Source of the DNA: Paenibacillus typhae | GTDB lineage: Bacteria; Bacillota; Bacilli; Paenibacillales; Paenibacillaceae | Reading direction: 5' to 3' | DNA length: 46,568 nucleotides | NCBI RefSeq assembly: GCF_900099765.1 | Contig: NZ_FNDX01000049.1 | Span: forward strand, 1-46,568 | Shown: positions 7,526 through 15,877 of the stretch, piece after piece | Layout: each line of letters begins with the position of its first letter | Numbering within the stretch: position 1 is the stretch's first letter | Position numbers and translations under genes: made by a program | The notes under the pieces: model-generated | What the model saw: the letters and a program-made list of their open reading frames with translations, nothing else | The model's database searches: none | Told to the model about the DNA's origin: nothing

Positions 7526-8617
7526 ATGATTAAAAGATGGGGGCTTTCCGCAGCGGCTTTGCTGCTTACAGCTGCAGTTATTTTACCCGGATGTGCAAGT
7601 AAAGAGGAGTCACCGAAAGAAGCAATATCGTCGTCAGCAAAAGAGGCGTTAACGATGACTTCTTACGAAATGAAGAGTGTACTTACTATTAACAACCTGA
7701 CGATTGATGCACCTGCAGGGGCTGGGGATGAGACTACGGGCATGGTGCTCAATATGCTCCAGAACGCTGATATCTCCATTAATGGCGTTCATCAGTCAGA
7801 TCCGATGCAGACCGAATTAACAATGGTGCTGAATCTGAAGGGCGACATGGCCATGTCCTTCAATATTCCAATGGTGCTGACAACAGATAAGATGTATGTC
7901 AAGATCCCGTCGATTCCGTTCCTGCCGCTTCCGGAGACCATCGTCGGCAAGTTCCTGGAGCTTGATCCGAAAGAGCTTGCTGAACAGCAGGGAGTGGGTG
8001 TAACGCCGGGGACAGTGGATACCAAGAAAGTCCAGGATCTTTCCAATGAGGTAGTGAGCACGCTGCTGGGTGAATATGACGAAGAGACGTACTTCAAGAA
8101 TGTGAAGCCTGAGGATGCGGGGCTGCCTGAGGGCGTAGATGCTAAGCAGGTTGTCCAGTTCCAAGTGACAAACAGCAATGTCAAAGAGGCGCTTACCATT
8201 TTGGTGAACAATGCACTGCCTAAGATCATTGATATCCTGGGCAAAGAAGAGTACAAGGAAATGCTGCAGATTGACGAAGCCAAGCTCGCGGATATTAAAC
8301 AACAGCTGCAATCGGGTGAGGCCCGGGCAGAGTTCGATAAGGGCTTAGCTGACCTGGACTCCTATCTGACAGTTAACAACTTCCAGCTGAACACAGCCAT
8401 CAACAAGGATGATTTCCCAGTGTATCAGAATCTGCTGATGGATGTGGTAGTTAAGGATCCGGAGCAAGGGCAGAATATTAATCTGTCACTAACCGGAACT
8501 AATCAGTACAGCAAAATCAATGAGAAGCAGACCTTCGTGATCGGTATCCCGCAGGGTGAGGATGTCGTTACAATGGAAGAGCTGCAGCAGCAATTTGGCG
8601 GAATGAGCACTTATTAA
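7526..8617 (+). CDS. Lipoprotein, probable DUF6612-like
   Basis: The 363-residue product starts with a positively charged signal peptide (MIKRWGLSAAALLLTAAVIL) and a lipobox L-P-G-C, with the acylated cysteine at residue 23. It should be lipidated and held on the outer face of the membrane. The mature part is rich in beta strands and resembles the antigen-like lipoproteins (LppX/DUF6612 style) of Bacillota; this family assignment is from general appearance. The ATG at 7526 is preceded by GAGAGGAG. An upstream in-frame TTG (7463) would add 21 residues and hide the signal peptide, so it was not used. A bidirectional terminator follows. Confidence 0.85.
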   Translation: MIKRWGLSAAALLLTAAVILPGCASKEESPKEAISSSAKEALTMTSYEMKSVLTINNLTIDAPAGAGDETTGMVLNMLQNADISINGVHQSDPMQTELTMVLNLKGDMAMSFNIPMVLTTDKMYVKIPSIPFLPLPETIVGKFLELDPKELAEQQGVGVTPGTVDTKKVQDLSNEVVSTLLGEYDEETYFKNVKPEDAGLPEGVDAKQVVQFQVTNSNVKEALTILVNNALPKIIDILGKEEYKEMLQIDEAKLADIKQQLQSGEARAEFDKGLADLDSYLTVNNFQLNTAINKDDFPVYQNLLMDVVVKDPEQGQNINLSLTGTNQYSKINEKQTFVIGIPQGEDVVTMEELQQQFGGMSTY

Positions 8618-8631
8618 TCTTTATCCTATTC

Positions 8632-8674
8632 AAAAACCTGCAGTGTGCACTCAGCACTCTGCAGGTTTTTTTGT
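8632..8674. terminator. Bidirectional terminator between the lipoprotein and GNAT genes
   Basis: AAAAACCTGCAG pairs with CTGCAGGTTTTT around a 15-base loop. With A residues on one side and T residues on the other it can stop transcription from both convergent genes. Confidence 0.85.
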
Positions 8675-8684
8675 TATATCTGAG

Positions 8685-9251
8685 CTATGAGCGGGCTGTC
8701 AAAAAATCATCGGCCAAAATTGCATAGGTCCGGTGGTCCTGCCATTCGCCGTTGATCTTGAGATACCGGCGGGCTATGCCTTCAGCCTGAAAACCGCTTT
8801 TCTCCAGCACCCGGCGTGAAGCATCGTTGTGGAGCAGGATGCAAGCCTGTACTCTGTGCAGTGCAAGGGCACGGAAGGCATATTCCAGGATCAGGCTCAC
8901 TGCGGCGGTCATATGACCTTTGCCTTGAATAGCATAATCCATAAAGTAACCCAGATCGGCATACTGAGCCACTCCGCGCACCAGATTGGAAAGTGTAATC
9001 TGACCAATCAGCCTTCCGTCAGACAGGAAGATGCCGAACATATAAGCCCTGTCATGCTCCGAGTCGCTCAAGCGCTGGCTGAGCAGCTGCTGCTGGCTCT
9101 CCAGGGTGAAAAAATCAGCCTCGCGCAGCGGTTCAAACCGCTGATGATGCTCTTTGTTTCGCAGACGCAGCTCCAGGAGCTCCTGTGCGTCCTGCGGCTG
9201 CAGTAATGAAAGATAGATACCTTGTGCATGATTGTAGAGCTTAAATGACAT
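8685..9251 (-). CDS. GNAT family N-acetyltransferase (RimJ/RimL type)
   Basis: The 188-residue product has the GNAT fold as found in RimJ/RimL-like enzymes, which transfer acetyl groups from acetyl-CoA to protein N-termini or small substrates. Visible features are the N-terminal LxPxDAxEL strand-helix, the acetyl-CoA loop region around YAIQGKGHMTAAVSLILEYAF (about residues 107-127), and the C-terminal NDASRRVLEKSGFQAEG signature (about 143-159) followed by RRYLKINGEWQDH. The substrate cannot be predicted. The gene lies tail to tail with the lipoprotein gene and 68 bases from tadA, in the same direction. Confidence 0.88.
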   Translation of the reverse strand: MSFKLYNHAQGIYLSLLQPQDAQELLELRLRNKEHHQRFEPLREADFFTLESQQQLLSQRLSDSEHDRAYMFGIFLSDGRLIGQITLSNLVRGVAQYADLGYFMDYAIQGKGHMTAAVSLILEYAFRALALHRVQACILLHNDASRRVLEKSGFQAEGIARRYLKINGEWQDHRTYAILADDFLTARS

Positions 9252-9319
9252 AACAGGGTTTCTCCTTATCCCATAATAATTATAGAAACAAAATGGCAGT
9301 TGGACGGGTTACTAATGCC

Positions 9320-9826
9320 TCAGAGCTTGGGCTTCCGGCGCAGCCGGCGGAAGAAAGAAGTCAGCAGCTCTGCACATTCCTCCCGAAGAACATCTTGAAT
9401 AATTCCGGTCCGGTGATTGAATCTCGGTTCTTCGAGCAGGTTCATAAGGGTGCCTGCACAGCCTGCCTTTGGATCGGCAGTACCGTATATGGTCAGCGGC
9501 AGCCGGGCCTGAACCATTGCCCCCGCACACATGGGGCAGGGCTCAAGGGTAACGTATAGCTGGCAGTCTAGCAGCCTCCAGGAATTAAGTGCAATACTCG
9601 CCTGGCGGATCGCGACCATTTCGGCATGTGCGGTAGAATCAAGTGTAGTTTCCCGCAGATTGTAGCCGCGGCCGATAATCTCCCCGTGACGAACGATTAC
9701 CGCACCGATAGGCACTTCACCCAGGCTCTCTGCTTTACGCGCTTCGGCAATCGCCTCCTTCATCCAAAACTCATGTATGGCCAGCTCCTCAGGTGGCAGT
9801 TCATCCTTGTATTTATTCAAGCTCAT
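9320..9826 (-). CDS. tadA: tRNA-specific adenosine deaminase
   Basis: TadA converts A34 to inosine in the anticodon of tRNA-Arg(ACG). The zinc-site motifs of the cytidine-deaminase fold are present: HAE with the ligand H67 and proton shuttle E69, and PCPMC with C97 and C100. The start chosen is ATG at 9826 (protein of 168 residues beginning MSLNKYKDE), preceded by GAGGAAAGG. The reading frame continues 51 codons upstream through the DnaA-box region, but that extension is not typical of the family. In B. subtilis the gene is just upstream of scr-dnaX; here it is 33 kb away. Confidence 0.95.
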   Translation of the reverse strand: MSLNKYKDELPPEELAIHEFWMKEAIAEARKAESLGEVPIGAVIVRHGEIIGRGYNLRETTLDSTAHAEMVAIRQASIALNSWRLLDCQLYVTLEPCPMCAGAMVQARLPLTIYGTADPKAGCAGTLMNLLEEPRFNHRTGIIQDVLREECAELLTSFFRRLRRKPKL

Positions 9827-9882
9827 CTTTCCTTTCCTCGAACAATCCTTGTACAACGAACAAATATTCGCTCTGAACAAAT

Positions 9883-10041
9883 TGTGTATAACTCTGTGGA
9901 TAACCGCCCACTTATACACAATTTTGTACACACTCAAGATTAATAACCTGTTTATATGTGTATATGCTGTGGATCGCATTCATGATTTCCTTCATTATTG
10001 TAGAGAAACTATCCTCAAAATTCAATGCTGTACGTGGATAA
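9883..10041. promoter_or_regulatory. Cluster of DnaA boxes
   Basis: Three perfect TTATNCACA boxes lie within 38 bp: 9883-9891 (minus strand), 9895-9903 (minus strand, the canonical TTATCCACA) and 9912-9920 (plus strand). Single-mismatch copies follow at 9924-9932, 9957-9965 and 10033-10041, and a weaker one at 9968-9976. The region is the divergent intergenic space between tadA and the histidine kinase gene. DnaA binding would overlap the promoters of one or both genes. The box sequence is seen directly; binding is inference. Confidence 0.8.
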
Positions 10042-10042
10042 C

Positions 10043-10073
10043 CCCCTTTGAAATCTCTTTTCAAATGAAGGGG
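10043..10073 (+). promoter_or_regulatory. Hairpin in the histidine kinase leader region
   Basis: CCCCTTTGAAA pairs with TTTCAAA and, past a two-base bulge and two further bases, with AAGGGG around the loop TCTCT. No T tract follows, so it is not an obvious terminator. It adjoins the last DnaA-like box and lies about 70 bases before the kinase start codon. Confidence 0.45.
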
Positions 10074-10142
10074 CAGAAGGTATGATATTTATGAATGCTC
10101 TGCTTGATTTTTTTACCAGCTGATAAGAGGTGAACAAACAGC

Positions 10143-12410
10143 TTGTCCATTAAAACAAAATTATCGGCAATCATTTTCGGGTTGGTACTATTAATACTGG
10201 GACTCAATCTGATGCTGAATTTATATGCGGCCCGGAATAATTTGCTTACCGAGAGCAAGAATAATATGAAGACTACGGCCATGCAGATTGCTGTTTCTGT
10301 CGAGCAGAGCAATTACAGCTCCAATTACGTGCAGCAGCAGATGGCCTATAATCTTCGGCTCGCCGCTATTCTCGCTGCTGAGGAGCTTGACCCGGACATC
10401 AGCAATGTGAAAAACGCACAGCTGAAGCTTCTGGCGGACAAGCTAGGGGTGTCTAATATTTCGCTCCTTGTTCAGACTGAAGATGATATTATAGTAGCTA
10501 AGTCCTCAGATCCTGCCGAGCTTGGGATGTCTACCAAGGGTATGGGTTTTTGGTATGTAGCTTTTCTTGAGTTGTTTGCCGGCCAGAAGGTATCCGTTCA
10601 GCAGGGGCAGACGCTTGATAATTTCTGGTCCGGTCCCTTTGAATACTCCACCTCCAATCCGGAGTACATTGAGAAGTGGGGCTATTACCGCGATCCGTCA
10701 AGAAACTATATTATAGATCCGTATATCCGGAGTACAGCTGTCAGTGATTACGTGAGAATTATGGAGCCGGAAGAGATCGTCCGGCGCTCCAAGGAGGTCA
10801 ACCCGGGGCTATTGGAGATTACGGGGATGAATCCCAAGACCTTTGGTTCTGAAACCATGCAGCCGGACGGTACGGACAGTGTCAATCATAAGCTGCGCAA
10901 CCGTCCTATCCGTTTTGGAACTTACATTTTTGGCAATCCTGCCGAGGATAAGACTGCAATGATGACCGCCCTGAGGAAGGAAGCTCCGGTAACCATTGAT
11001 ACATCAGCCTTGGGCAAAAGAGTGCTTAAAAGCTTCATCCCGATTGCTCAGCCCGGCAATGATGATTATGTCATCAGCGTAGTCATGGATTACTCGGTAA
11101 TCTCCTCCGTCATTAATGAGGAGCTGGTCAGCGATATTACGACATCGGTGCTGCTGCTGGTTGTTTTTTTCATATGCAGCTACGCGCTGTCCGGCATTGT
11201 TACAAGGCCGATTAAGGATATCCTGCGTAAGGTTGATGATGTGGCCAAGGGCAATTTCGAGTCCCCGCTAAATGTAACAAGCGGCGATGAGCTGGGCCAG
11301 CTGGCCAGCCGGATCAATGTAATGGCCGATCACTTGTATCAGCATACCAATCAGCTGGGACGGACGCTGGAGGAGAACCGGGCTGTGAAGGAGCACCTGG
11401 AATCGGTAATTAACGGGACTTCGGATGCAATCCATACTGTAGATATGGAAGGGCGGATTACCAGCACGAACAAGGCCTTTGAGAAGCTGTACGGCTGGAA
11501 TGCTGACGATGCTGCAATCAAGCCTCCTTATCTTGTACCGGCTACCGTACAGCGGCAGGAGGATCTAAGACTTAAGGAACTTAAGGAAGGCGCCGTTCTG
11601 CCGCCTGTGGAGACCCTTAGGATGAAGCGTGACGGATCTTTAGTTGAGGTCAGTGTAAGCACCTCAATGATCCGGGATGAAGAGGGCCGTCCTCAGGCCT
11701 TTGTACATGTATCCCGTGATATGACCGAACGCAACCGGATCGAGGAGCTGCTCAGACGCTCGGAGAAACTGACGACAGTGGGACAGCTGGCGGCAGGGGT
11801 AGCCCATGAGATCCGTAACCCGCTGACCACTCTCCGAGGATTTCTGCAGCTTCAGAAGGAGAAGGGAGTGCTTATACCGCTGCATATTGATCTGATGCTG
11901 TCTGAGCTTGACCGGATCAATCTGATTGTGAGCGAATTTCTGATCCTGGCCAAGCCGCAGGCTGTCCACTTTCAGGAGAAGGATGTCCGGCATATTCTGA
12001 ATGATGTCATTTCCCTGCTGGACAGCCAGGCGCATCTTTTCGGCATCGAATTTGAAGCACAGCTCTCCGTCCAGCCTGCAAGAGTACATTGTGAAGAGAA
12101 CCAGCTAAAGCAGGTCTTTATCAATATCGTCAAAAATGCAATTGAGGCGATGCCTGCAGGCGGCACCATTACTGTTTTGCAGCGGATCGAAGGAAATTCT
12201 GTTATCATTGTAATCTCGGATCAGGGAGAGGGAATTCCGGAAGAGATGCTGCCCAAGCTGGGGGAGCCCTTCTTTACAAATAAGGAGACGGGAACCGGTC
12301 TTGGACTGATGGTCAGCCAGCGGATTATCCAGGCTCACAAAGGCAGCATGGAGATCCGCAGTGAATACGGGTGCGGAGCTGAGATTACGATTATACTGCC
12401 GGTTGCATAG
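10143..12410 (+). CDS. Membrane sensor histidine kinase with HAMP and PAS domains
   Basis: The 755-residue protein has a transmembrane helix at about 8-28, a large extracellular sensor domain (about 30-333), a second helix at about 334-353, HAMP (354-408), PAS (about 413-530), HisKA with the phosphoacceptor histidine H555 in GVAHEIRNPLTTLRGFLQL, and a HATPase domain with the N box NIVKNAIEAM and the G boxes DQGEGIPEE and GTGLGL. The kinase part resembles the Bacillus sporulation kinases and other NtrB-like PAS kinases. No response regulator is adjacent, as is usual for kinases that feed the Spo0F phosphorelay; spo0F is 24 kb away in the same window. The TTG start follows AGAGGTGA by nine bases. 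The DnaA-box cluster is upstream. The signal is unknown. Confidence 0.92.
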   Translation: MSIKTKLSAIIFGLVLLILGLNLMLNLYAARNNLLTESKNNMKTTAMQIAVSVEQSNYSSNYVQQQMAYNLRLAAILAAEELDPDISNVKNAQLKLLADKLGVSNISLLVQTEDDIIVAKSSDPAELGMSTKGMGFWYVAFLELFAGQKVSVQQGQTLDNFWSGPFEYSTSNPEYIEKWGYYRDPSRNYIIDPYIRSTAVSDYVRIMEPEEIVRRSKEVNPGLLEITGMNPKTFGSETMQPDGTDSVNHKLRNRPIRFGTYIFGNPAEDKTAMMTALRKEAPVTIDTSALGKRVLKSFIPIAQPGNDDYVISVVMDYSVISSVINEELVSDITTSVLLLVVFFICSYALSGIVTRPIKDILRKVDDVAKGNFESPLNVTSGDELGQLASRINVMADHLYQHTNQLGRTLEENRAVKEHLESVINGTSDAIHTVDMEGRITSTNKAFEKLYGWNADDAAIKPPYLVPATVQRQEDLRLKELKEGAVLPPVETLRMKRDGSLVEVSVSTSMIRDEEGRPQAFVHVSRDMTERNRIEELLRRSEKLTTVGQLAAGVAHEIRNPLTTLRGFLQLQKEKGVLIPLHIDLMLSELDRINLIVSEFLILAKPQAVHFQEKDVRHILNDVISLLDSQAHLFGIEFEAQLSVQPARVHCEENQLKQVFINIVKNAIEAMPAGGTITVLQRIEGNSVIIVISDQGEGIPEEMLPKLGEPFFTNKETGTGLGLMVSQRIIQAHKGSMEIRSEYGCGAEITIILPVA

Positions 12411-12458
12411 AATCAGGCCTGAGTGAAGGAATGAATAAGGAACGGAGTGAGAACAGAA

Positions 12459-13160
12459 ATGAGAATTAATAAGTTCATCAGTGATACAGGCTACTGTTCA
12501 CGCCGTGAAGCAGACAAGCTGGTCGAAAGCGGAAGAGTTACAATCAACGGTGAACCTGCTGTACTGGGGAGCCAGGCTGTGCCGGGAGATCAGGTATTGA
12601 TTGATGGCAAACCGCTTGAAACAGGTAGCCAGGTGGTCTATATTGCTTTGAATAAGCCGGTAGGCATCACCTCTACCACAGAGGCACATATTCAGGGAAA
12701 TATTGTTGATTTTGTTGGGCATCAGGAGCGGATATTTCCGATTGGTCGGCTCGATAAGGACTCCGAAGGCTTAATTCTGCTTACAAATGACGGCGATATC
12801 GTCAACAAAATACTGCGGGCTGAAGGCAAGCATGAAAAGGAATACATAGTAACTGTAGACAGGCCGATTACGCCTTCCTTTATTTCTGCAATGTCGAGCG
12901 GGGTTAAGATTCTAGGCGGCAAAACCCTCCCATGCACAGTAACCCGGATCTCGGAGCGGGTATTCCGCATCATTCTTACTGAGGGCAAAAACCGGCAAAT
13001 CCGCCGGATGTGCAGCGCATTTGGCTACGAGGTAAAACACCTGCAGCGTATCCGGATAATGAATATTCATCTGGGCGCGCTCAAGACAGGGGAATGGCGT
13101 GATTTGACCACGCAGGAGAAACAGGAGCTGGGGGCTATGCTCAGCTATGAGCTGCAATAG
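12459..13160 (+). CDS. rluF: 23S rRNA pseudouridine synthase, RsuA/RluB/RluF family
   Basis: The 233-residue enzyme has an N-terminal S4 RNA-binding domain (about 1-55) and a pseudouridine synthase domain with the catalytic aspartate D99 in GRLDKDSEGL. The C-terminal part NRQIRRMCSAFGYEVKHLQRIRIMNIHLG closely resembles RluF, which modifies U2604 of 23S rRNA; RluB or RsuA specificity cannot be fully excluded. The ATG start follows GGAGTGA by eight bases; a GTG 12 bases upstream overlaps that site and was rejected. It lies 48 bases after the histidine kinase and ends at a long terminator shared with motB. Confidence 0.92.
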   Translation: MRINKFISDTGYCSRREADKLVESGRVTINGEPAVLGSQAVPGDQVLIDGKPLETGSQVVYIALNKPVGITSTTEAHIQGNIVDFVGHQERIFPIGRLDKDSEGLILLTNDGDIVNKILRAEGKHEKEYIVTVDRPITPSFISAMSSGVKILGGKTLPCTVTRISERVFRIILTEGKNRQIRRMCSAFGYEVKHLQRIRIMNIHLGALKTGEWRDLTTQEKQELGAMLSYELQ

Positions 13161-13167
13161 CCAGCCA

Positions 13168-13221
13168 TACAAAGAAAGAGCTGCTTTCCCGGGTAATCCC
13201 GGGAGCAGCTCTTTCTTTGTA
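13168..13221. terminator. Long bidirectional terminator between rluF and motB
   Basis: The arms at 13168-13193 and 13198-13221 pair over 24 bp with one two-base bulge and a TAAT loop. The outer AAAGAAAG/CTTTCTTT gives U-rich ends on both strands, suited to stop both convergent genes. Confidence 0.9.
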
Positions 13222-13239
13222 TTCGTTGCGGAGTCCCGT

Positions 13240-14055
13240 TTATTGAGCAGGAGGAGCAACGCTTGTAGTATCTGCTGATTCTGTGTATTTCCGGAGAATG
13301 GAGACTTCCACGCGGCGGTTTTTGGCCCGTCCGGCAGCCGTGGAGTTATCAGCGATCGGGTGGTATTCACCGTAGCCGATCGGGCTGAATTTTACCGGGT
13401 CCAGATTCGGATTCAGCAGCAGGATCTTCATGAAATGAAGGGCCCGGTCTACACTGAGGTCCCAGTTGGAAGAATAGCTGCTGTTGGAAATCGGGACGTT
13501 GTCGGTATGCCCCTGTACAAGTACATTGTAGTCAGGAAACTGCTGCAGCATACTGGAAATTGATTTGGCCAGCTGCCGGGATTCATTCTTAACATCGGCC
13601 TCACCTGAAGCAAACAGGGCGTTGTCACTGATTGTAATCATCAGCTGCGACTGATTCAGCTTGGTGCTGAGCAGATCAGTGAGCCCGTTTTTCTCGATAT
13701 ACTGGTCGAACTGCTTCTTTAGCTTCTCCAGGTCCTCTTGCTCCTGCTTGCGCAGCTTGGCAATTTCGGATTCGCCTGTATTGGGAGCAACTACGTTATC
13801 CATTTTCTCGTGCTTGCCTTGATCCAGCTGTGACTCGGTGGGCGAAGCAGCCCGCTGGTCGAGAATACCTGTACCGCCGTTCAGCGCGGAGCTGAAAGCC
13901 TGACTCATCTCCTCGAACTTCTTGGCATCAGTGGCGCTCATAGCGTACATAACCAGGAACAAAGCGACAAGCAGCGTCATCAAGTCGGAATAGGGCAATA
14001 GCCAGGATTCGTCTGCATGCTCTTCGTGCTCTTCATGCCTAGTCTTTTTGCTCAC
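13240..14055 (-). CDS. motB: Flagellar motor stator protein MotB
   Basis: MotB forms the ion-conducting stator with MotA and anchors it to peptidoglycan. The 271-residue product has one transmembrane helix (about residues 24-42) with the essential proton-binding aspartate D24 in PYSDLMTLLVALFLVMYAMS. A plug and linker region follows, then a C-terminal OmpA-like domain (about 140-255) with VQGHTDNVPISN and NWDLSVDRA. The start chosen is GTG at 14055: AAGGAGG lies nine bases upstream inside motA and D24 then has its usual number. The gene overlaps motA by 17 bases, so translation is probably coupled. Confidence 0.95.
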   Translation of the reverse strand: MSKKTRHEEHEEHADESWLLPYSDLMTLLVALFLVMYAMSATDAKKFEEMSQAFSSALNGGTGILDQRAASPTESQLDQGKHEKMDNVVAPNTGESEIAKLRKQEQEDLEKLKKQFDQYIEKNGLTDLLSTKLNQSQLMITISDNALFASGEADVKNESRQLAKSISSMLQQFPDYNVLVQGHTDNVPISNSSYSSNWDLSVDRALHFMKILLLNPNLDPVKFSPIGYGEYHPIADNSTAAGRAKNRRVEVSILRKYTESADTTSVAPPAQ

Positions 14056-14839
14056 TCGAGCCGCCCTCCTTTGCAATCAACTTGGCACGCTCCGACGGTG
14101 TAAGGAAGACGGACAGCTTCTGGTTGATCGCAATGGTTGAGACCCCGGACTGGATGGACAGCAGCCCCTCTACCATCATCAGCCTGAGCTGGATTTCTTT
14201 TTTGGAGATACGTTTAAGCTTGTTGGCCATTGGATGCCACATTACATAACCGGTAAAAATACCGAGCAGTGTAGCAATAAACGCCCCTGCAATCGCGTGG
14301 GCAAGCACTTCCATATCACTCATATCGGCAAGGGCGGCGATCAGTCCGACAACCGCTCCGAGTACCCCAAGCGTAGGGGCATACATGCCTGCCTGGGAGA
14401 AGATCAGGGCGCCGGCTTTATGTCTGTCTTCAGTTGCATGAATATCTTCCATTAATACATCACGGACAAACTCCTGATCGTTGCCGTCGATGATCATACG
14501 CATACCGTTTCTCAGGAAATCATCTTCAATTTCATCAACCTTCGATTCCAGCGCCAGCAGTCCTTCACGCCGGGTAATGGATGCCCATTCCATGAACGTG
14601 GTGATCAAATCGGATTTCTTCACCATCTTTTGCTGAACGAAGAGCAGCTTGAACAGCTTTGGGATCGTCTTGAGCTCCGCCATCGGGAAGGCCACAAAGA
14701 CGGAGGCTACGGTACCCAGGAGAATGATGACATACGCCGCAGGGTTATTTAAGCTTGTGAGCGGGGCATTCTTCAGCACCATCCCGCCAAGAAAAGCAAC
14801 CAGACCAAAAATCAAACCAAGTAATGTTGAAATTTCCAT
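14039..14839 (-). CDS. motA: Flagellar motor stator protein MotA
   Basis: MotA is the four-helix partner of MotB; its cytoplasmic loop pushes on FliG. The 266-residue protein has transmembrane helices at about 2-22, 32-52, 150-172 and 180-202, with the conserved GVLGAVVGLIAAL helix and the cytoplasmic region TRREGLLALESKVDEIEDDFLRNG. The ATG start follows GAGGTG. It is the first gene of a two-gene motA-motB operon, apart from any flagellar cluster in this window, as in B. subtilis. Whether the motor uses protons or sodium cannot be decided safely from the sequence. Confidence 0.95.
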   Translation of the reverse strand: MEISTLLGLIFGLVAFLGGMVLKNAPLTSLNNPAAYVIILLGTVASVFVAFPMAELKTIPKLFKLLFVQQKMVKKSDLITTFMEWASITRREGLLALESKVDEIEDDFLRNGMRMIIDGNDQEFVRDVLMEDIHATEDRHKAGALIFSQAGMYAPTLGVLGAVVGLIAALADMSDMEVLAHAIAGAFIATLLGIFTGYVMWHPMANKLKRISKKEIQLRLMMVEGLLSIQSGVSTIAINQKLSVFLTPSERAKLIAKEGGSSEQKD

Positions 14840-15043
14840 TATGCACCTCGTCCATGAGAATTAAAAAGTGATCCGTCACAGCCGCTTGTATCATCCTTGA
14901 AAAGCAGCGGGACACCCTGTGTGGAATGAAATCACGTATATTCTTATTTATCGACAGCATTCCCTTTTTTGTGAAGTCATTTTTTCGGCTATAATGGATA
15001 GGGTAAGTTATTATTCATCTGTGAAGAAAACGGAGTGATAGAC

Positions 15044-15337
15044 GTGGGTGTTAAGCACGGCAGAGATTACAGTGAGATTCTGAAGGAACTGACGGAGGCC
15101 GTCAGCCGCATTTCAGACGGTTATGTATTTTTTGAGATGGAACCTGATGAGTGGCAGGAGCTGCCGCAGGAATCAAAGCTTGAGGTTTGGGAGGCCCTGG
15201 CCGAGGATCTGTTTTATGGGCTTGGCGATGAGCCGGTCATTCAGGTGGGCAGCGGAGTTGTCATCTACGACAAAGAGACCCACAGGATCAACATTCTGCT
15301 TGGTGAGGAAGATCTGGCCTCGGTAGTACTTGTCTAG
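15044..15337 (+). CDS. Conserved hypothetical protein
   Basis: I do not recognise this 97-residue acidic soluble protein. An N-terminal helix (YSEILKELTEAVSRI) is followed by FFEMEPDEWQELP, a second helix (ESKLEVWEALAEDLFYGL) and C-terminal strands (VIQVGSGVVIYDKETHRINILLG). No signal or membrane segment is seen. GTG 15044 is preferred over GTG 15035 because GGAG (15032-15035) lies eight bases upstream of it. A TATAAT at 14990-14995 may be its -10 box. It is divergent from motA. Confidence 0.7.
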   Translation: MGVKHGRDYSEILKELTEAVSRISDGYVFFEMEPDEWQELPQESKLEVWEALAEDLFYGLGDEPVIQVGSGVVIYDKETHRINILLGEEDLASVVLV

Positions 15338-15460
15338 CTGGACAGCAGAAATGGGCCCGGGTTTGCCCCTCTCCATGCAGCCATGGTAAAATTGAGCTGA
15401 CGAGTGCTATTTGCCGGGATTTCAGAATACATTAAACCGAAAAAAAGCCTTTATCCTGGC

Positions 15461-15499
15461 GCATCCCTTGGACTTTCAGAAGCTGAGGGATGTTTTGTT
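15461..15499 (+). terminator. Probable terminator after the 15044 gene
   Basis: CATCCCT (15462-15468) pairs with AGGGATG (15486-15492), with an inner CTT/AAG stem, and is followed by TTTTGTTT. Confidence 0.55.
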
Positions 15500-15537
15500 T
15501 AAAATATCAGAAAGTATACGTCTAAAGACTTTACTGC
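15500..15537 (+). repeat. Half copy of the intergenic double-hairpin repeat
   Basis: The segment AAAATATCAGAAAGTATACG followed by TCTAAAGACTTTACTG matches the first part of the tandem repeats upstream of pyrG (34629-34658 and 34750-34783). The closing arm CTGATATTT and the second AGAAACGG hairpin are missing. It lies just before the ribosome binding site of the dehydratase gene. Confidence 0.55.
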
Positions 15538-15561
15538 TAATAAAGTAAGGGAGGATGCAAA

Positions 15562-15849
15562 TTGCAATTATCAGTGGAAGAGCTGCATGAGCAGATAGGT
15601 AAGCTGGAGGGCTGGAAGCTGGAACAAGAAACGCTGGTACGCAAGTACATGTTTAGCGAGTATATGAAGGGCATTGCTTTTGTGGATGAGGTGGCAGCCA
15701 TATCCGAAGCCTTTGATCATCATCCGCATATAACGATTGACTACAAAACCGTAACCCTGCGCTTATCGGCAAAAGAAGAGAGCGGCCTTGCTGCGCTAGA
15801 TTTCCGCCAGGCTCATGAATTCAATGAAGCCTTTGACAAAGCACGTTAG
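15562..15849 (+). CDS. Pterin-4a-carbinolamine dehydratase (PCD/DCoH family)
   Basis: This 95-residue protein belongs to the PCD family, which dehydrates 4a-hydroxytetrahydropterins so that the cofactor can be recycled. The active-site motif is FDHHPHITIDY (H53, H54, H56), followed by the strand KTVTLRLSAKE and the C-terminal helix. Its length is typical. The TTG start at 15562 follows AAGGGAGGATG. No aromatic amino-acid hydroxylase is nearby, so the physiological substrate is unclear; a role in molybdopterin or folate-related salvage has been suggested for such orphan copies. Confidence 0.92.
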   Translation: MQLSVEELHEQIGKLEGWKLEQETLVRKYMFSEYMKGIAFVDEVAAISEAFDHHPHITIDYKTVTLRLSAKEESGLAALDFRQAHEFNEAFDKAR

Positions 15850-15877
15850 GACACGGTCTAATATAACCGCTGTACAC

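Noticed and set aside
9827..9979. N-terminal extension of TadA by 51 codons
   Set aside because: The frame is open through the DnaA-box region, but the extension has no family likeness and ATG 9826 has a good ribosome binding site.
9883..10041. The DnaA-box cluster as the chromosomal origin
   Set aside because: dnaA and dnaN are not adjacent and no clear AT-rich unwinding element with DnaA-trio was seen; a secondary cluster is more likely, though the window is probably close to oriC.
14920..14990. Sigma-D promoter for motAB
   Set aside because: A partial -10 match (GTCGATAA on the minus strand) exists, but no TAAA at the right distance, so it was not called.
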